A stretch of DNA of 64,000 nt from Onchocerca volvulus. Taxonomy: Eukaryota > Nematoda > Chromadorea > Rhabditida > Onchocercidae. The stretch's first letter is position 1. Each line of letters starts with the position of its first letter. Positions 37,185-48,663 of the stretch are shown here, one piece after another. The stretch covers positions 17,219,119 to 17,283,118 of the forward strand of contig HG738138.1 of the NCBI GenBank assembly GCA_000499405.2. Reading direction: 5' to 3'. A program made the translations under genes and the position numbers. The notes under the pieces are model-generated. The model saw nothing but the letters and a program-made list of their open reading frames with translations. It was not told the DNA's origin and ran no database searches.

Positions 37185-37686
37185 GTTTCTCGACAGTTTT
37201 TGTTGTTTCAATGGTAAATTTGGAAATGAAAACGGCATATGTGCTTGAATTCAAACGTATGTTTTGTTTTTAAAATTTAGTTACGATTAATTTCAATTTT
37301 TTTTTTCTCTTTAATTCTGGAGATCTTTGAGAAATGTGCACAACACTATGTTGATGCAGAAATTGTAACCATAGCAACACATTTTAAACAAGTAGTTGTC
37401 GTCTTTAAAACCAGAAGATTAACGTTATTTGATGTTGCTTAATGTTGAATTTAATAATACTATATCTTCTTAATCTAAAATCAAATTTTACTGATTGTGA
37501 CTTAGGTTGGAAAAATGTGTATAACTCTTTCGGATAGAAGGAAATATCAACTTTTTTTTTTTTTTTTAATTTTTGAAGTGCTCAGATTTTCAGATGCTGT
37601 CTTTCTGAATGTATATTTTAATCATGAAGAAAGGAGGCTAGGTTTTATTAATTGCTGAAATATTTTCTGGAGATTTGGGAAAATTG

Positions 37687-37833
37687 ATGGTATATAGCAA
37701 AAAGCAAACTTTTCGCATTCTTCATCGGCTTTTATTCATCGTTGCTTCCATAGCCTGGATTTGTGTTTTTATTGCGAGCGTTTACGTTTCAAAGCGTTAT
37801 ATCGAAAAGTACGTCTCAACTTCTGTCGGATAA
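37687..37833 (+). CDS. Small single-pass membrane protein, candidate
   Basis: A 48-residue frame: MVYSKKQTFRILHRLL, a hydrophobic segment of about 20 residues (LFIVASIAWICVFIASVY), then SKRYIEKYVSTSVG and TAA. It is richer in GC than its surroundings, and an acceptor-like ctag lies 46 bases upstream (37641). The stop TAA (37831-37833) is followed at once by the ATG of TMEM231. It could be the first cistron of a two-gene transcript, an upstream reading frame of the TMEM231 mRNA, or a last exon of the preceding gene, since the frame is open back to that acceptor and matches a phase-0 donor at 37184. I do not recognise a family. Confidence 0.35.
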   Translation: MVYSKKQTFRILHRLLFIVASIAWICVFIASVYVSKRYIEKYVSTSVG

Positions 37834-40800
37834 ATGAAATACAAAGTACTGTATGAGAAGGTTAATTTTATTTTTTCTTTAAATTGTTTTATAAGCAAGA
37901 GCTTTAACACAGTTTCATCAAACCTTGCATGTGTGCTTAAAACTCTCTACAGATATTGGCATTACATTTTTGTAATAATAATGCCTTGTAGAGATTACGT
38001 TCACAGCTGCTTCAGTAAGAATTCGTTAAATTATTAATCACTCGTGGAATAGTAATAGCTTTAACAAAATAGCGCGTGGAATAGATCACAAATGAAGCTT
38101 TTCAATGGAATTTTTTATTTTATCAAAAGTTTTTTTTTTCCATTTATTATTTTATATAACTTAGAAGCTATAATTCTTTGAAGTTATTAATTTTCAGCCT
38201 TATACATGGAAATACAAAGCTTCAAAATGTTCGACAGCTTATTTTTGTAGCATTGTCCTTTTCGCTTTTACATTATTGTTTACACTATTCATTTCATTTA
38301 CGGCACAAGTAATTTTTGTTTTACAGACAATTTAAGTTGTTGGTATTGGGATAATGATTGAAAAATATTTGATTGTTAATTAATTTGTCTTTCTAATTGT
38401 TCAAAATTTCAGTCATCTAGGTTTCATGTTAGGTTTGTTATTTTTTCAGTCCTAAGAATATTTATCGCTTTATATCATGTATTAAGCTACTCGAAAATTT
38501 TTATTCACAATTCTTATCCAATATCTTATCATTTTCAGAATTCTTGAAAAAAGATCTGAGACAGCAATTAATTGCAGGGTTTCTGGAAAAAGTTCGGCGA
38601 ATATCGAGAACAAGCAACCGTTTATTACAAACACCGATTTATCATATTGTTGAAAGGAGAAGTGCCAAACAGTTATTATGTGTGGAGTTCGTATCCATTA
38701 CTTAATCATGCTGAAGGAACGCATGTACGAATAGCCGTGCTGGAAGACTATGAAAGTGATTTTAATGATGATGGAAAACCGGATCTGGTAAGTTCTGCAT
38801 TTATTTTAATACAAAATACGAGTTTTTCTATAGAAAAACCATTTGAAAAAGTATGAAATTTAACTGTGAGTAAAAATTGTAGTACTGTTCTTTCTTACAT
38901 AAATTCTTGTTATAAACATCGGAAAGATTTTGTTAAATTAGCATTTCTTATCATTTCTCGGATTCTCCTCATCCTACTCACTTAATAACTCTTTTTTAGA
39001 TTGAATTGAATGTCACATTTCCTATTGAAGGCAAGGATAAAATCTGTGGAGTTTTTTATATGTTTTTGTTTGATTATCAACTTGATCAGAGATCGCGCTT
39101 TTCGGTACTTATTTTTTCTCTCGCACGATCAGTATTCAAAGATGAAAATGTTTCAGTTTTTTTTTAGCCGAAGAAGATAAGTCTTATTTTTTATAGAGGT
39201 GTATGCAAAAGTTTTTCTGCAAGGTAGTCGTTTTTAAATCATTCAATAAAAATGTAAACGTGACAGTTTCTACAACTAACATATCACGTCATTTAGTTCA
39301 AGTGTTTTTTTCTCTAGAATTTGGAAGGGTGCAAAGCAGCTGGTTGAAAAAACCGAAAGAGAAAGTTTCTGAATATTATAGATGGAAACTGCATTGTTTG
39401 ATGATTTGGAGCGTGCGACTATGTCATCATCGTTAACAGTTTCTGGTGATCTTTGGTTGGATCAAGCGGCTCCACTCTGGAGTAGTGGTCGAGATCCAGA
39501 TCATGGGGGTGCTTTGATTAATGAATCCAGTTTAGATTTATCTCAGTATAATCCTGCCGCAATTATTTCACGTAATTCTTTCAGGAATTTCACAACAACT
39601 TTGAAAAAGTGAGTTGTTTGCTTATAATTATACTGCCGATTCCTCGTTTTGTTTTGCGTTATTTCTTCCATGATTTGCAATACTTCATTTCTACACGTTA
39701 TTTTTGCAAGCTTATTGATGTCAAAATGGGTCTTGTTTAGACATAAGCTAGACCTGAACTCGTTAGATGCAGCAATTGCTCGCAGATTATGTGATACTTA
39801 ATTTCGATTTATTCATTACTTTTTTTGATTTACTTTGATTTCTTTCTTTTTATTATTTTCATTCTGAATAGAAATATCTTTATCTTTCGCCATCATAAAT
39901 CTTCTGACTTTCTCTGCCTTCTATTAATGTGCTTATATTCTGTATTGAATATTTCTTGATCTTGATCTTTTTCTTCAGCGTAACATCATAACTACTGCTC
40001 AAATTCGGCTAAATAAAATGAGTCTTCAGCTTGAAATAGTGAAAACCATCTTATTTTAATACTAGAAACTAATAGAAATCACTATCATTATGTGCAAAAA
40101 ATGGAATGTAAAAGATGTGCATAGAATCTACAGTTTTTTCTTCCTTCAAAAGATGATGATCGTGACCACATTCAAGATTGCAGTAAGTAGAAAAATATCA
40201 TTCTTTTTCTGAAATCCAAACATTTCATGAATAGGAATATAATAAGATCTTTTGAATTTACTTAAAGGAATATAATAAGGCCTTTTGCACTGATCCATAT
40301 TGACTTTGAATATCAAACATTACATGAAATTAATTGCTATTAGTTTTGTCTTTGCTTTTTAATTGTGGTAGGAATAGTGGTGGCAGGAAAAGCATAGATA
40401 GTATTGTAATAAACAATAAATGGCGAAGAAGAGAAATAACCTCAGTGGCTCCTAATTTCTATTTCACTGGTGAAATCCTGGAGAGTTTATATAAAAACTA
40501 CATTTCTCTTGTAAGTAGTAGCATGAAGATAGTAGGGAATAACTTATTTTCTATGAATTTAATTTTTTTGTATAGTAAACATTTTGAGGAAGTCAATTAT
40601 ATGGACGCCTAAACGAGCTGGCGATGATGATTTCATACTACGTATGTCAATACGAATCCTTGAACAACAGCTGTTCTACCAAACAGGTCTTCTGGAGCTT
40701 TTAAAATGGGCATGGATTCAATATTTTGCATGTTTTGTTATTGTTCATTTTTTTGTTAACAAATTACGAAAATTTTTATTCGAAAACCATCTTCTCGATA

Positions 40801-40844
40801 CGATCGTTATCCAACAGAATCACTTTAATGAATTAGAAGAATAA
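37834..40844 (+). CDS. tmem-231: TMEM231, ciliary transition-zone protein
   Basis: Two-pass membrane protein of the MKS module of the ciliary transition zone, which controls protein entry into cilia; in nematodes it would act in ciliated sensory neurons. Exons: 37834-37860, 38198-38308, 38578-38787, 39000-39104, 39382-39608, 40372-40514, 40576-40844, about 363 residues (human about 316). Residues 1-46 are MKYKVLYEKPYTWKYKAS followed by a first membrane segment. Then come GFWKKFGEYREQATV, YVWSSYPLLNH and DFNDDGKPDLIELNVTFP, which match the family's lumenal domain. Near the C-terminus, GLLELLKWAWIQYFACFVIV is the second membrane segment. The donor of the sixth exon is unusual: the better gtaagt at 40511 breaks the frame, so gtagta at 40515 is assumed. 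AATAAA overlaps the stop codon (40840-40845). Confidence 0.88.
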
Positions 40845-43060
40845 ATAAGAGTGAATATTGATGATAAAGAGAACGATTAAGAAGCAGGAAGGAGAGGATA
40901 GTAATAGGATTATATTTCTTTGTAGATGGAAGTTGCTTAGATAAATTGGGAATCATTATATATGAATAAAAAAATTATATGTCAAAAATTAATTCAACCA
41001 AACATTTTTAATTTAGCAGGGAACGTTTGTGAACATGAAGAAATGCTATTAAAGGAGTCAATCGATCTTTGTTTTACTGCTTACATATTTTATTTTACTC
41101 TATTTCCCCTGTTTTAATTTTTACTCTAAATCCTTTTTTACTGCTCCTTTCAAATTTTAATTTGAATTTTAGAAATTTTTCTTACGAAACTTAAATTTTT
41201 AGTTAAATCGAAATTTATTTGCTGGAAGTGATGCATGAATGTTTTGTCTATTGTTAATAGCTACTCTTCGACGGTGTTGCTATTTTATGACACTCTTCTG
41301 AATGAAGTTAGAATTCCCACAGTCATTCAGTAAAAGAAACATTTTGATTAATATATTATTGCTGAAAATTCCCGAGGTCGCCCTGAATCTTCCCGAAGCA
41401 CCACTTTTTTCATATTTTGAAAACTCATTTATTACTTGTTTTTTTTTTTTGTAATTTTAGTACTTTTAGTTTTTATTGTATTTGAAATTCTTTTTCTCGT
41501 TGCATTCGTCACATGGCAGCATGTATTATTGGATGATTTAAAACTGACATTGTGAATATTAAAAGCTAAAATCAATTACAGGTATCGTACATTAAGATAT
41601 TCAAACTTTCGGAGAATAACTGACACACAATAAGAAATTCTCTATATCAGATAATGAGAAAAGACATTTGTATATTGTGCGAATCAGTATTGACAACGAA
41701 CGCAAACAAATGCAAATATCTTTTCAAGATGATCTGTATTAACGGTTTATAATAAAAGGCATTTAAAATATATATAGATCTAACATCTTTAAAAATTATA
41801 AAAATGCGATGAGTTTTGCAATTAATTTGAAAAACGAAATCGAATTTTCCTACAAAATGTGGAAGTGTATCAGCACTGATTAATTAGAAAACTTTTGCTA
41901 GTATATATAGCAAAAATATCTGTCTACTAATCGGCTATGTGAAGTCAAGCTCTAATCTATCATGAAAGATGTTGCTTATATTTTTGGAATTGTTGGAAGT
42001 AGATGAGTTTAAATACATGAGAACTAATAATTGAAGGAAATAGGAACCAATTCGTTATATTTCTTTTCCTGCAAATTTCCGATTTTCCTTTTTTTGCCAT
42101 TAAGTGGATCCTTTTTTTTGTTTTTTTCTGACTGAGAGTTGAGCATGTTCAACATATTGTAGTTAGATGAAATTTTTATTTGATAGCGGTTATCAGATGA
42201 AAAATAATTCAAAATAATGAATACACGAACGATGATTGACAGAAGATATCTGTCTTAAAAAGTGGTCAATGACTGAATAGAATTATTCGAATTATTTGAA
42301 TCATCTCATGTCGAGTTCAGTTAATTGATCCAACTTCATATAATCATCATCCATGGCAATCAAAAATTTTCACCAAGTTTTTTTCGTGACAATTCCAAAT
42401 AAAAATACGAAGATGAAAATTAAGTTGATGGGTTAATAGTAAAGATAGTGAAAAACAACAGAGGAAAAATTCAGACTGAAATTTAATTAATTAAAAATAC
42501 AAAAGAGGAACAAAGAGAGAAATTCTGAATTCAAGTACTGCAACACAATGAACGGAAATAACGCATGAAACATCTTTTATAGCAGCATTTCTCTGCCACA
42601 TTGTGTAGTAATTCCTTCTTATCTGCAGTTTCGATATTGCCTGTAATTTGAAGATTTTAATCAATCTAATAAAAATTATGGTTTTGCAGTAACTTAGAAG
42701 TTCAAACTGAAGTTAGGAATCAGATGTGACATACCAAGGCAGCAGATTAGGGAAAAAATTTAGCACGGGTTTTTTCGAAATATCTAGAATTCTAGATGTG
42801 AACTAATACAAATTTTTAATTAAAAAAAAAATTTTTTTTTTCAAGTTTGAAAAACAATCATAAAAAGTTAGTGTCTGCGGGAAATTTAGAGGAAATCTCT
42901 ATAACGTTCATTTTAGATTTTTCAAGAATTATCAATACGCCAATGGGATTAGCCTTGAAATGATCTTTGATTCATGGATGCTGATTTGATGATTTTTGAT
43001 TTTCGAAAATTGAGCAAATAAGAGTAAAAATTATTACTATCACTGTATTGCAAGGGTATA
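40845..43060. other. Gene-poor intergenic region after TMEM231
   Basis: AT-rich, with no exon pair or conserved frame seen on either strand. AATAAA at about 40966 may be a second polyadenylation signal for TMEM231. The only longer frame (42024-42212, minus) is low-complexity and not coding-like. Confidence 0.55.
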
Positions 43061-43090
43061 GTGATTTGCACACATCCATTACAAATAGAC

Positions 43091-44232
43091 ATGATGAGTG
43101 ATGAAACCCGATCGATGCAGATATCCGTCGAGAATTCCGCTATGGACCATTGTATCCCGATAATGCCAAGCAACAGGAAGGTAGTCGCAGTTCGATATTC
43201 CATCTTTCTTTATTCGCGTTACTTGCTTGTAGGTGAGATTTAAAATTTCCAAAAACCTGAGCAGAATTTGATCGAAAAAAAAATTACTCTCTTAATGAGT
43301 GAATGGAATTCAAATTAATGAACACAATAAGACAGCAATGTTGCAAAGCTGTGTTTAACTAAATCAATAGTAGCAAGAATTGGACCAAAAAATTCACTGA
43401 TAGTAATCAATCAAGGTCGTTGATCTTTTTTTTTTTTTGATTAAAAAAAAAAAAATTAATTAACCATTTTGGTGGATTAAGGGGGATGGTTTCCAAATTT
43501 TAGTTTGCAAATTTTATAAGACAACGCAATTTTTATAGTACGTTCAACGAGGCTACTTAGAGGGATTTTAGTCAACTTTTCCCTGCAAAAATCGATAAGA
43601 TATCGAAGAAACGGGCTGATAATAGCAGTGAAAAAGCAGAGTCACATGAAATTAAGAGCGAAAAATATTAGACATATAAATTCGTGCTAAAGCAATATAA
43701 CTAAACATGGTCAAGATTAAAAAAGAATGTGAAATTCCTTGGTCAAGTTTAAAAAAACGTGAAATCTCTTTGATCAAAACTAAAAAGGAATGTGAAATTC
43801 CTTTGGTCAAGATGAAGAAAGAATATAAAATCTCTTTCTTTTTAGATTATTAATGGTCTTGATGAAATTATGCAGAAGTCGTATGTTGTCAAATGGCACT
43901 GAAAAAACTAAATTAACCACTTCCTATGATTTATGAAGAAGGAATTTAACTGTCAAAGGTTAAAACTCAAAACTAAGGAAAGATGGACATAAAATGATTC
44001 TCATCAATTTATGATTGCATCAATTCCTTAAAATCAAATGGAAATATTATGTTGAAATGTAAACGACAATATTTAATTCGGTCAGTTTTAAAATAATTTA
44101 TGTATATATTTTACAGCATATTTTTTGGCACTTCATATTTTTGTGCGTCGTAGCTGCATAGCGTCGTTAAGACATTGGCATGGGGTCATCGGGTCATCAG
44201 AAAGAACTTCTGAGGAAAATGCAAATGAATAA
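43091..44232 (+). CDS. Candidate small membrane protein, two exons
   Basis: Exon 43091-43232 begins MMSDETRSMQISVENSAMDH and ends at a gtgaga donor in phase 1. Exon 44117-44232, after a ttttacag acceptor, joins in phase and ends ERTSEENANE then TAA. The product is 85 residues: a polar N-terminus, one hydrophobic segment at about residues 33-57 (YSIFLYSRYLLVAYFLALHI) flanked by Arg/Lys, and a basic then acidic tail. A tatag acceptor ends at 43061, 29 bases before the ATG, as at the other gene starts here. AATAAA overlaps the stop codon, as in TMEM231. The membrane segment faintly recalls tail anchors of golgins/CASP, but no coiled coil lies upstream. Family unknown. Confidence 0.45.
43709..43838. 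repeat. Degenerate minisatellite, four ~33 bp units
   Basis: Four tandem units begin GGTCAAG or GATCAAA and continue A-rich, then GTGAAATTCCTT or a variant. Units 1 and 3 resemble each other more than their neighbours, suggesting a double-length unit. It lies in the intron of the candidate gene at 43091-44232. Confidence 0.7.
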
Positions 44233-44445
44233 ATAAATCGCTGAGCAAAGAAATATAAATGATGGAAGATCGAATAAACTTAATGCTAAAAAAATGGATA
44301 CTGAAAACAAGCCAGAGTAATACAACAAGTCATCAGCAAATCATTTATTGTATAGTGTGGAAGGGGAACAAGATGAAAAATTGTTTCAATTGCTAAAAGT
44401 TTCAAATAATAACCCATCTTAGCAAGAAAAATGTATAGTTTCAAT

Positions 44446-44472
44446 ATATGATATATATATATATATATATAT
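44446..44472. repeat. AT dinucleotide microsatellite
   Basis: About 12 near-uninterrupted AT units between an A-rich and a T-rich flank. Confidence 0.9.
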
Positions 44473-47364
44473 GCAAAATTTTTAGATTCATTGTTAATTT
44501 TTAAAAAAATGAAATAAATCAAATTAAGTAGAAGAAATCAGGAAATAAAATACCGCAAAGGAAGTCAAAAAATAAAGAATGATTCTTCTAGTTGAAAAAC
44601 AATAATTAAAAGTCGGAAATAAAATATTGCAAAAATTTACTCAAAAAAAGTGGAAATTCTATTTAGCAATAGAATACTACTATCTGAAAATTCATCAAAA
44701 CATTTGAAAAAGATTGATCTTCCTGCTTAGAAATTTAAATTTCCTTAGCATATTGACAAAAATTATAAATAAGCCGAGAGACGAAATGACTGTCCAATGG
44801 AGCACGTGCCTTCCTGTGAAATCTTTTCAAAAATAATTTCGCTTCTTTCAACAATTATCTTAAAGGAATAATGAAGAAGCAATTACAGAAACGAAAGGCT
44901 TCGTTTTTCCTAAGCCTTTGCTTTAATCATTGTAATCATATCTTTGCGTGAATAGAAATTATAGCCTTCCTCAGGATTAACGGCTGTGAGTGAAGTTAAT
45001 TATTTTGTTGGCATGATGAATAATGAGATAGTGAAAGAAATAGTTATGCATGAGGAGCTGGATCTCGATATAATGCAATCATTATTTAAAATGAACACAC
45101 AAGGTTATGTCCAAAATAGCTCAGAGAAATCTGCTAATGAATTTTAAAACAAATTCTAATGAGTTTGAAGCAATTTTCCACTTCACTTCAATCATGAGTT
45201 GTTTCGGTATGGTTATGTAATACCGGAATACCGAACTTCGGCAAAGATTTAGTACGATATATCTATCAATGCTGCAATAATACACATCGCGATGACTGAA
45301 TATAGTTTCCAAGAGGATATTAGTGGATGACAATCTCTTGACTATTATTTATGTTTGATATATATATTAAAAAAAAAGAAACGAAAAACAAAGGAAGTAA
45401 TTGAAGTTTTTAAATTCAGCGAATAAATAAACTGCTCAAAATAAATTCACAAAATAAAAAGGAAAAGAAATTTCAGGAATTTCTAACTTAATCATTTGGA
45501 AAGATTCTCAAACCATTCCGATATTTTTTTCAGCGTTAACAGTGCAACAACGATGTCAGTTATCATCAAGAATCAGTCTTGAGAAAAATCTACGACGTCA
45601 ATCATTTCAATATGTTCTTCAATTCATCTGCTCATAAAAATTAAATGCTTGGAATTCAATTATAAATTTCATTTTCAGTGATTCGATAGATTCTGAGTCG
45701 ATTCTTTTTTTCTGAAATCATGCAGGAAACACTTCCAGCAACTTCACACGAACGAGAAAAAAAGGGAAAAATGGCACTATCGATTGCTTTGATGATAATC
45801 GAAGGCAATAGTATGCAACAAGTATAGCTATTTATTATCATTCATCACGAATTTCGAAACATTATCGAAATTTTTACTTCATTATTTAATACTAAAAATT
45901 TCACTCAATGCTGCAAGTATTGTCATATCTCTCTGTTTATATGCACCATCGATAATTTCAAGATCCCGAAGTAATGCTCGATGTGTCATTTTCTCACAAC
46001 TTGTCACCAAGAATTATTTTCACGTCGTATCCAAGCAATTTATTGCTCATCTGACTGATTATCTGTTTTTAGCATAATCATTGCCAGAAAGCTGTTAAAT
46101 CTGTTAACAATGGCAGATAATGATTTATAAAGCATAAGTATTCATTGACATGATTTATCACAATATCGGATGATATTGACATAGTATTATAATTTATATA
46201 GAAATAGACTATCATTAAATGAATGCTTTTGCAGATGGATAAAAAGAATTTAATTGGAACCTCAAATTAAATTTCAGCTTCTCGAAATGAAATTTTGTTT
46301 TATGTCAAAATTCAATCCTCTTCGCCTTCTTTCAATTGATCGGATGGTTTTTTTCAAGTTGGATTTTGTAAAGATTTTGCAGCTAAATTTTTGAAGTCTA
46401 AAAATTTTTGTTACCATCTTTCCATGAAATCAATGAAAGATTTAATATACGATTAAATTCTTTTTTATACAAAAACTTTCCACGCTTCCTCTTTTACCCC
46501 ATCCTCTATGTTAATTCAGGTGACGGTCAAGAAAAGAAGTTGGAAATTAGAAATCCGAAGTTTGAAACTGAAAATAAAATAAATGGAATGTTATTACAGT
46601 TCAGCAAAAAATTATGCTCATTGAAATTTCTGAGGCAGACATTTAATATATAATTTCTATCGAATATTTTTTTCTCAAATACAAATTATGGGAAATGAAA
46701 CTTCTCTATCGATCTCAAAATAACAAATCTACCTATTCCTGTTTACCTGTATGGAAAATGCTTGCAAGTTTTTGAGAGTAATTGCAACTTTTTGACTTTC
46801 ATTTCACATTTCAAAACTCAGTCTTTTTGCTGTTGAGATCAATTAGGAGTCACACAAAGGTATAAACAAAGCACTTCATAAATGTATTATTAATATTATA
46901 AGTGATGCAAACAAATTAGAAAAAATACAATCGCTTATGGAAGTTATGATGAGTAATGGATCTAAAAAGTGAACTTCTTCTTCCAAGAAATGCTATTCTA
47001 AGAGCTATTTATTTGTCTTTTTTTATTTGTTTTTTTTTTGAAACACTTCTGCGGACATTCTGATCGCTGTCTAGTTCTGATTAGTTTGCATCGTGCTCCT
47101 TTTGATTTTTCTGAATGTGAAAAAGTTGGTTAGAGATTTTAATGTAGGATGTTCTAACGTAGATTTTGCTGCTTTGTTTTTAGATGAGTAAACAAATTTA
47201 GTATATTTTAGATGCTTAAATTCTAATCTATTTTTTTGGTAAAATAAAATTTTTATTTTATTTTATCATTTGTTTGATTGTTTTTTCTCGTAAAATTTTT
47301 CAGCAATTCTGTTTTGACATATTGATACATGTATGTTTTTTATTTTTGCCGGTCAGTTTGTTTT

Positions 47365-47456
47365 TGGCTTTTTTTTTTTTTTGACTTTTCTTTCTTTTTG
47401 GCTTTTCTTTTTTTTTTTCTTTTTGGCTTTTCTTTTCTTTCTTTTTGGCTTTTCTT
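47365..47456. repeat. T-rich low-complexity tandem block
   Basis: Repeated CTTTCTTTTTGGCTTTTCTT-like units with variable T-runs. Frames read through it give only Phe/Leu-rich peptides and should not be taken as genes. Confidence 0.85.
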
Positions 47457-47579
47457 CCGTTGTTTCTATGGTGTCGCTGAAATCGCGAGATAAAAGAAGA
47501 AAAATCAGTGATCCCTTTGTTTCAAATTTTACATTGCATATCTCATGTAGTTGATTGTAGAATCATTTTTTCTATCCAG

Positions 47580-47870
47580 TTAAAGAGCTTAGAAAAGCTC
47601 TCTATTATCATCAGCTAACTAAAGCACAATCTCATGCGCATCAAAGGCGCATACTTCCGAGACAACAAAGGATCTTTTTTGTCTCTACAATGTACCATGA
47701 CCCCCCATCCACGAAGATGGGATGGGGTGCTGATTACAAAATCATTTCAACTAACAAGCTGCCATCAGCTCGGTCGAGTGGACCAGCTGGTGATAAACCA
47801 ATTCTTTTTTTTTACCAAATCTATCTCCCCCCCTCTTTTACATTATAATCTCTTCATAATATTATCGGAA
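47580..47870 (+). CDS. Coding-like island, unknown, no clear start
   Basis: After a tctatccag acceptor, a frame of about 95 codons is open to a TAA near 47868. It carries varied, charged residues (KELRKALYYHQLTKAQSHAH, MYHDPPSTKMGWGADYKI, SARSSGPAGDKP) and its GC content is well above that of the flanks. An AATAAA occurs about 60 bases after the stop (near 47930). An upstream ATG exon (47468-47546) joins in phase, but only across a 33-base intron, too short to trust. It may be a short gene, a last exon of something not recognised, or an old transposon fragment. A second frame in the same place is also open. Confidence 0.3.
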
Positions 47871-48630
47871 TTGTATTGTTAATATAATTGTTGTAATAAT
47901 TGTTGCTATGTTGATTTATAAATTAATCATAATAAAGGTTTAGTTACCCAAGTTTGAGGTTCGTTACCAAGTGAATAAACATCAAAATAGAAGAAACTGT
48001 GAGAACAGAAGAACAGAATTCAACTTATTATTTTGTCGCTATCAGAAAGAAAAGAAGCGACAAAATATAGCATGCTTATCTAATTTAACTCTCCTTGCAT
48101 CCACCGGGACAAACTGTTGCATTGTGAAGACACTAATACGGCCGCCCTCATTGTACGCGGCATTATTATGTTTACCCAATCATATTCATTTAGTTTCTCC
48201 AATTATGTGGATAAAAGTGGATTGGTAGAAGTACTATGAATATTGCAGAGGAATAAGAGATTTGCTCAGATATAGGAATGGTATGAGAACGGACATAAGA
48301 AATACAAAAAGAAATATTCATATGGAAGAGAATGATGGAGGATGTTCGGTTATATGGAATGAAAGAAACGTAGAAATTTTATGGATAATAATGCTGGCAG
48401 TGATTAAGAGTAGTGAGCGACAAAGAATGGGACGAATAAGGCTATTTTAGGTTAATTTGTTGAGGACGCGGAGGAGAGTGTTGTGAGGAATGATCGGTAC
48501 TGAGATTTGTTGAATTTTTTCCTCGTTGAATATCGTTATCGAACAATATGGGCGGTCAGGTTTTGAAATGGTGTTATACGCGAGAAGAATTGTGTGTTGT
48601 GTTATTACTTAAAATTGTTGATCTTTTCAG
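47871..48630. other. Intergenic, upstream region of emb-4
   Basis: Holds a short inverted repeat at 48030-48065 (ATTTTGTCGCT and its complement, 14-base loop). It also holds a moderately GC-rich patch at 48090-48150 and frames of 60-85 codons without recognisable features. The emb-4 promoter should lie here. Confidence 0.5.
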
Positions 48631-48663
48631 GCATATAATAATATATTGCCTTCACGTGTAGAA
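48622..48663 (+). promoter_or_regulatory. Probable spliced-leader acceptor of emb-4
   Basis: A gatcttttcag acceptor ends at 48630, 33 bases before the start ATG at 48664. Spacing and sequence suit trans-splicing. Confidence 0.5.

Larger units (their letters stand above)
44233..47467. other. Gene-poor intergenic region
   Basis: AT-rich, without a supported exon on either strand. Short frames at 45121-45333, 45656-45841 and 46408-46653 have no acceptable splice context or coding-like composition. From about 47230 the sequence becomes T-rich and low in complexity. Confidence 0.5.

Noticed and set aside
47333..47554. Phe-rich membrane protein frame
   Set aside because: Most of it is translation of a T-rich tandem repeat.
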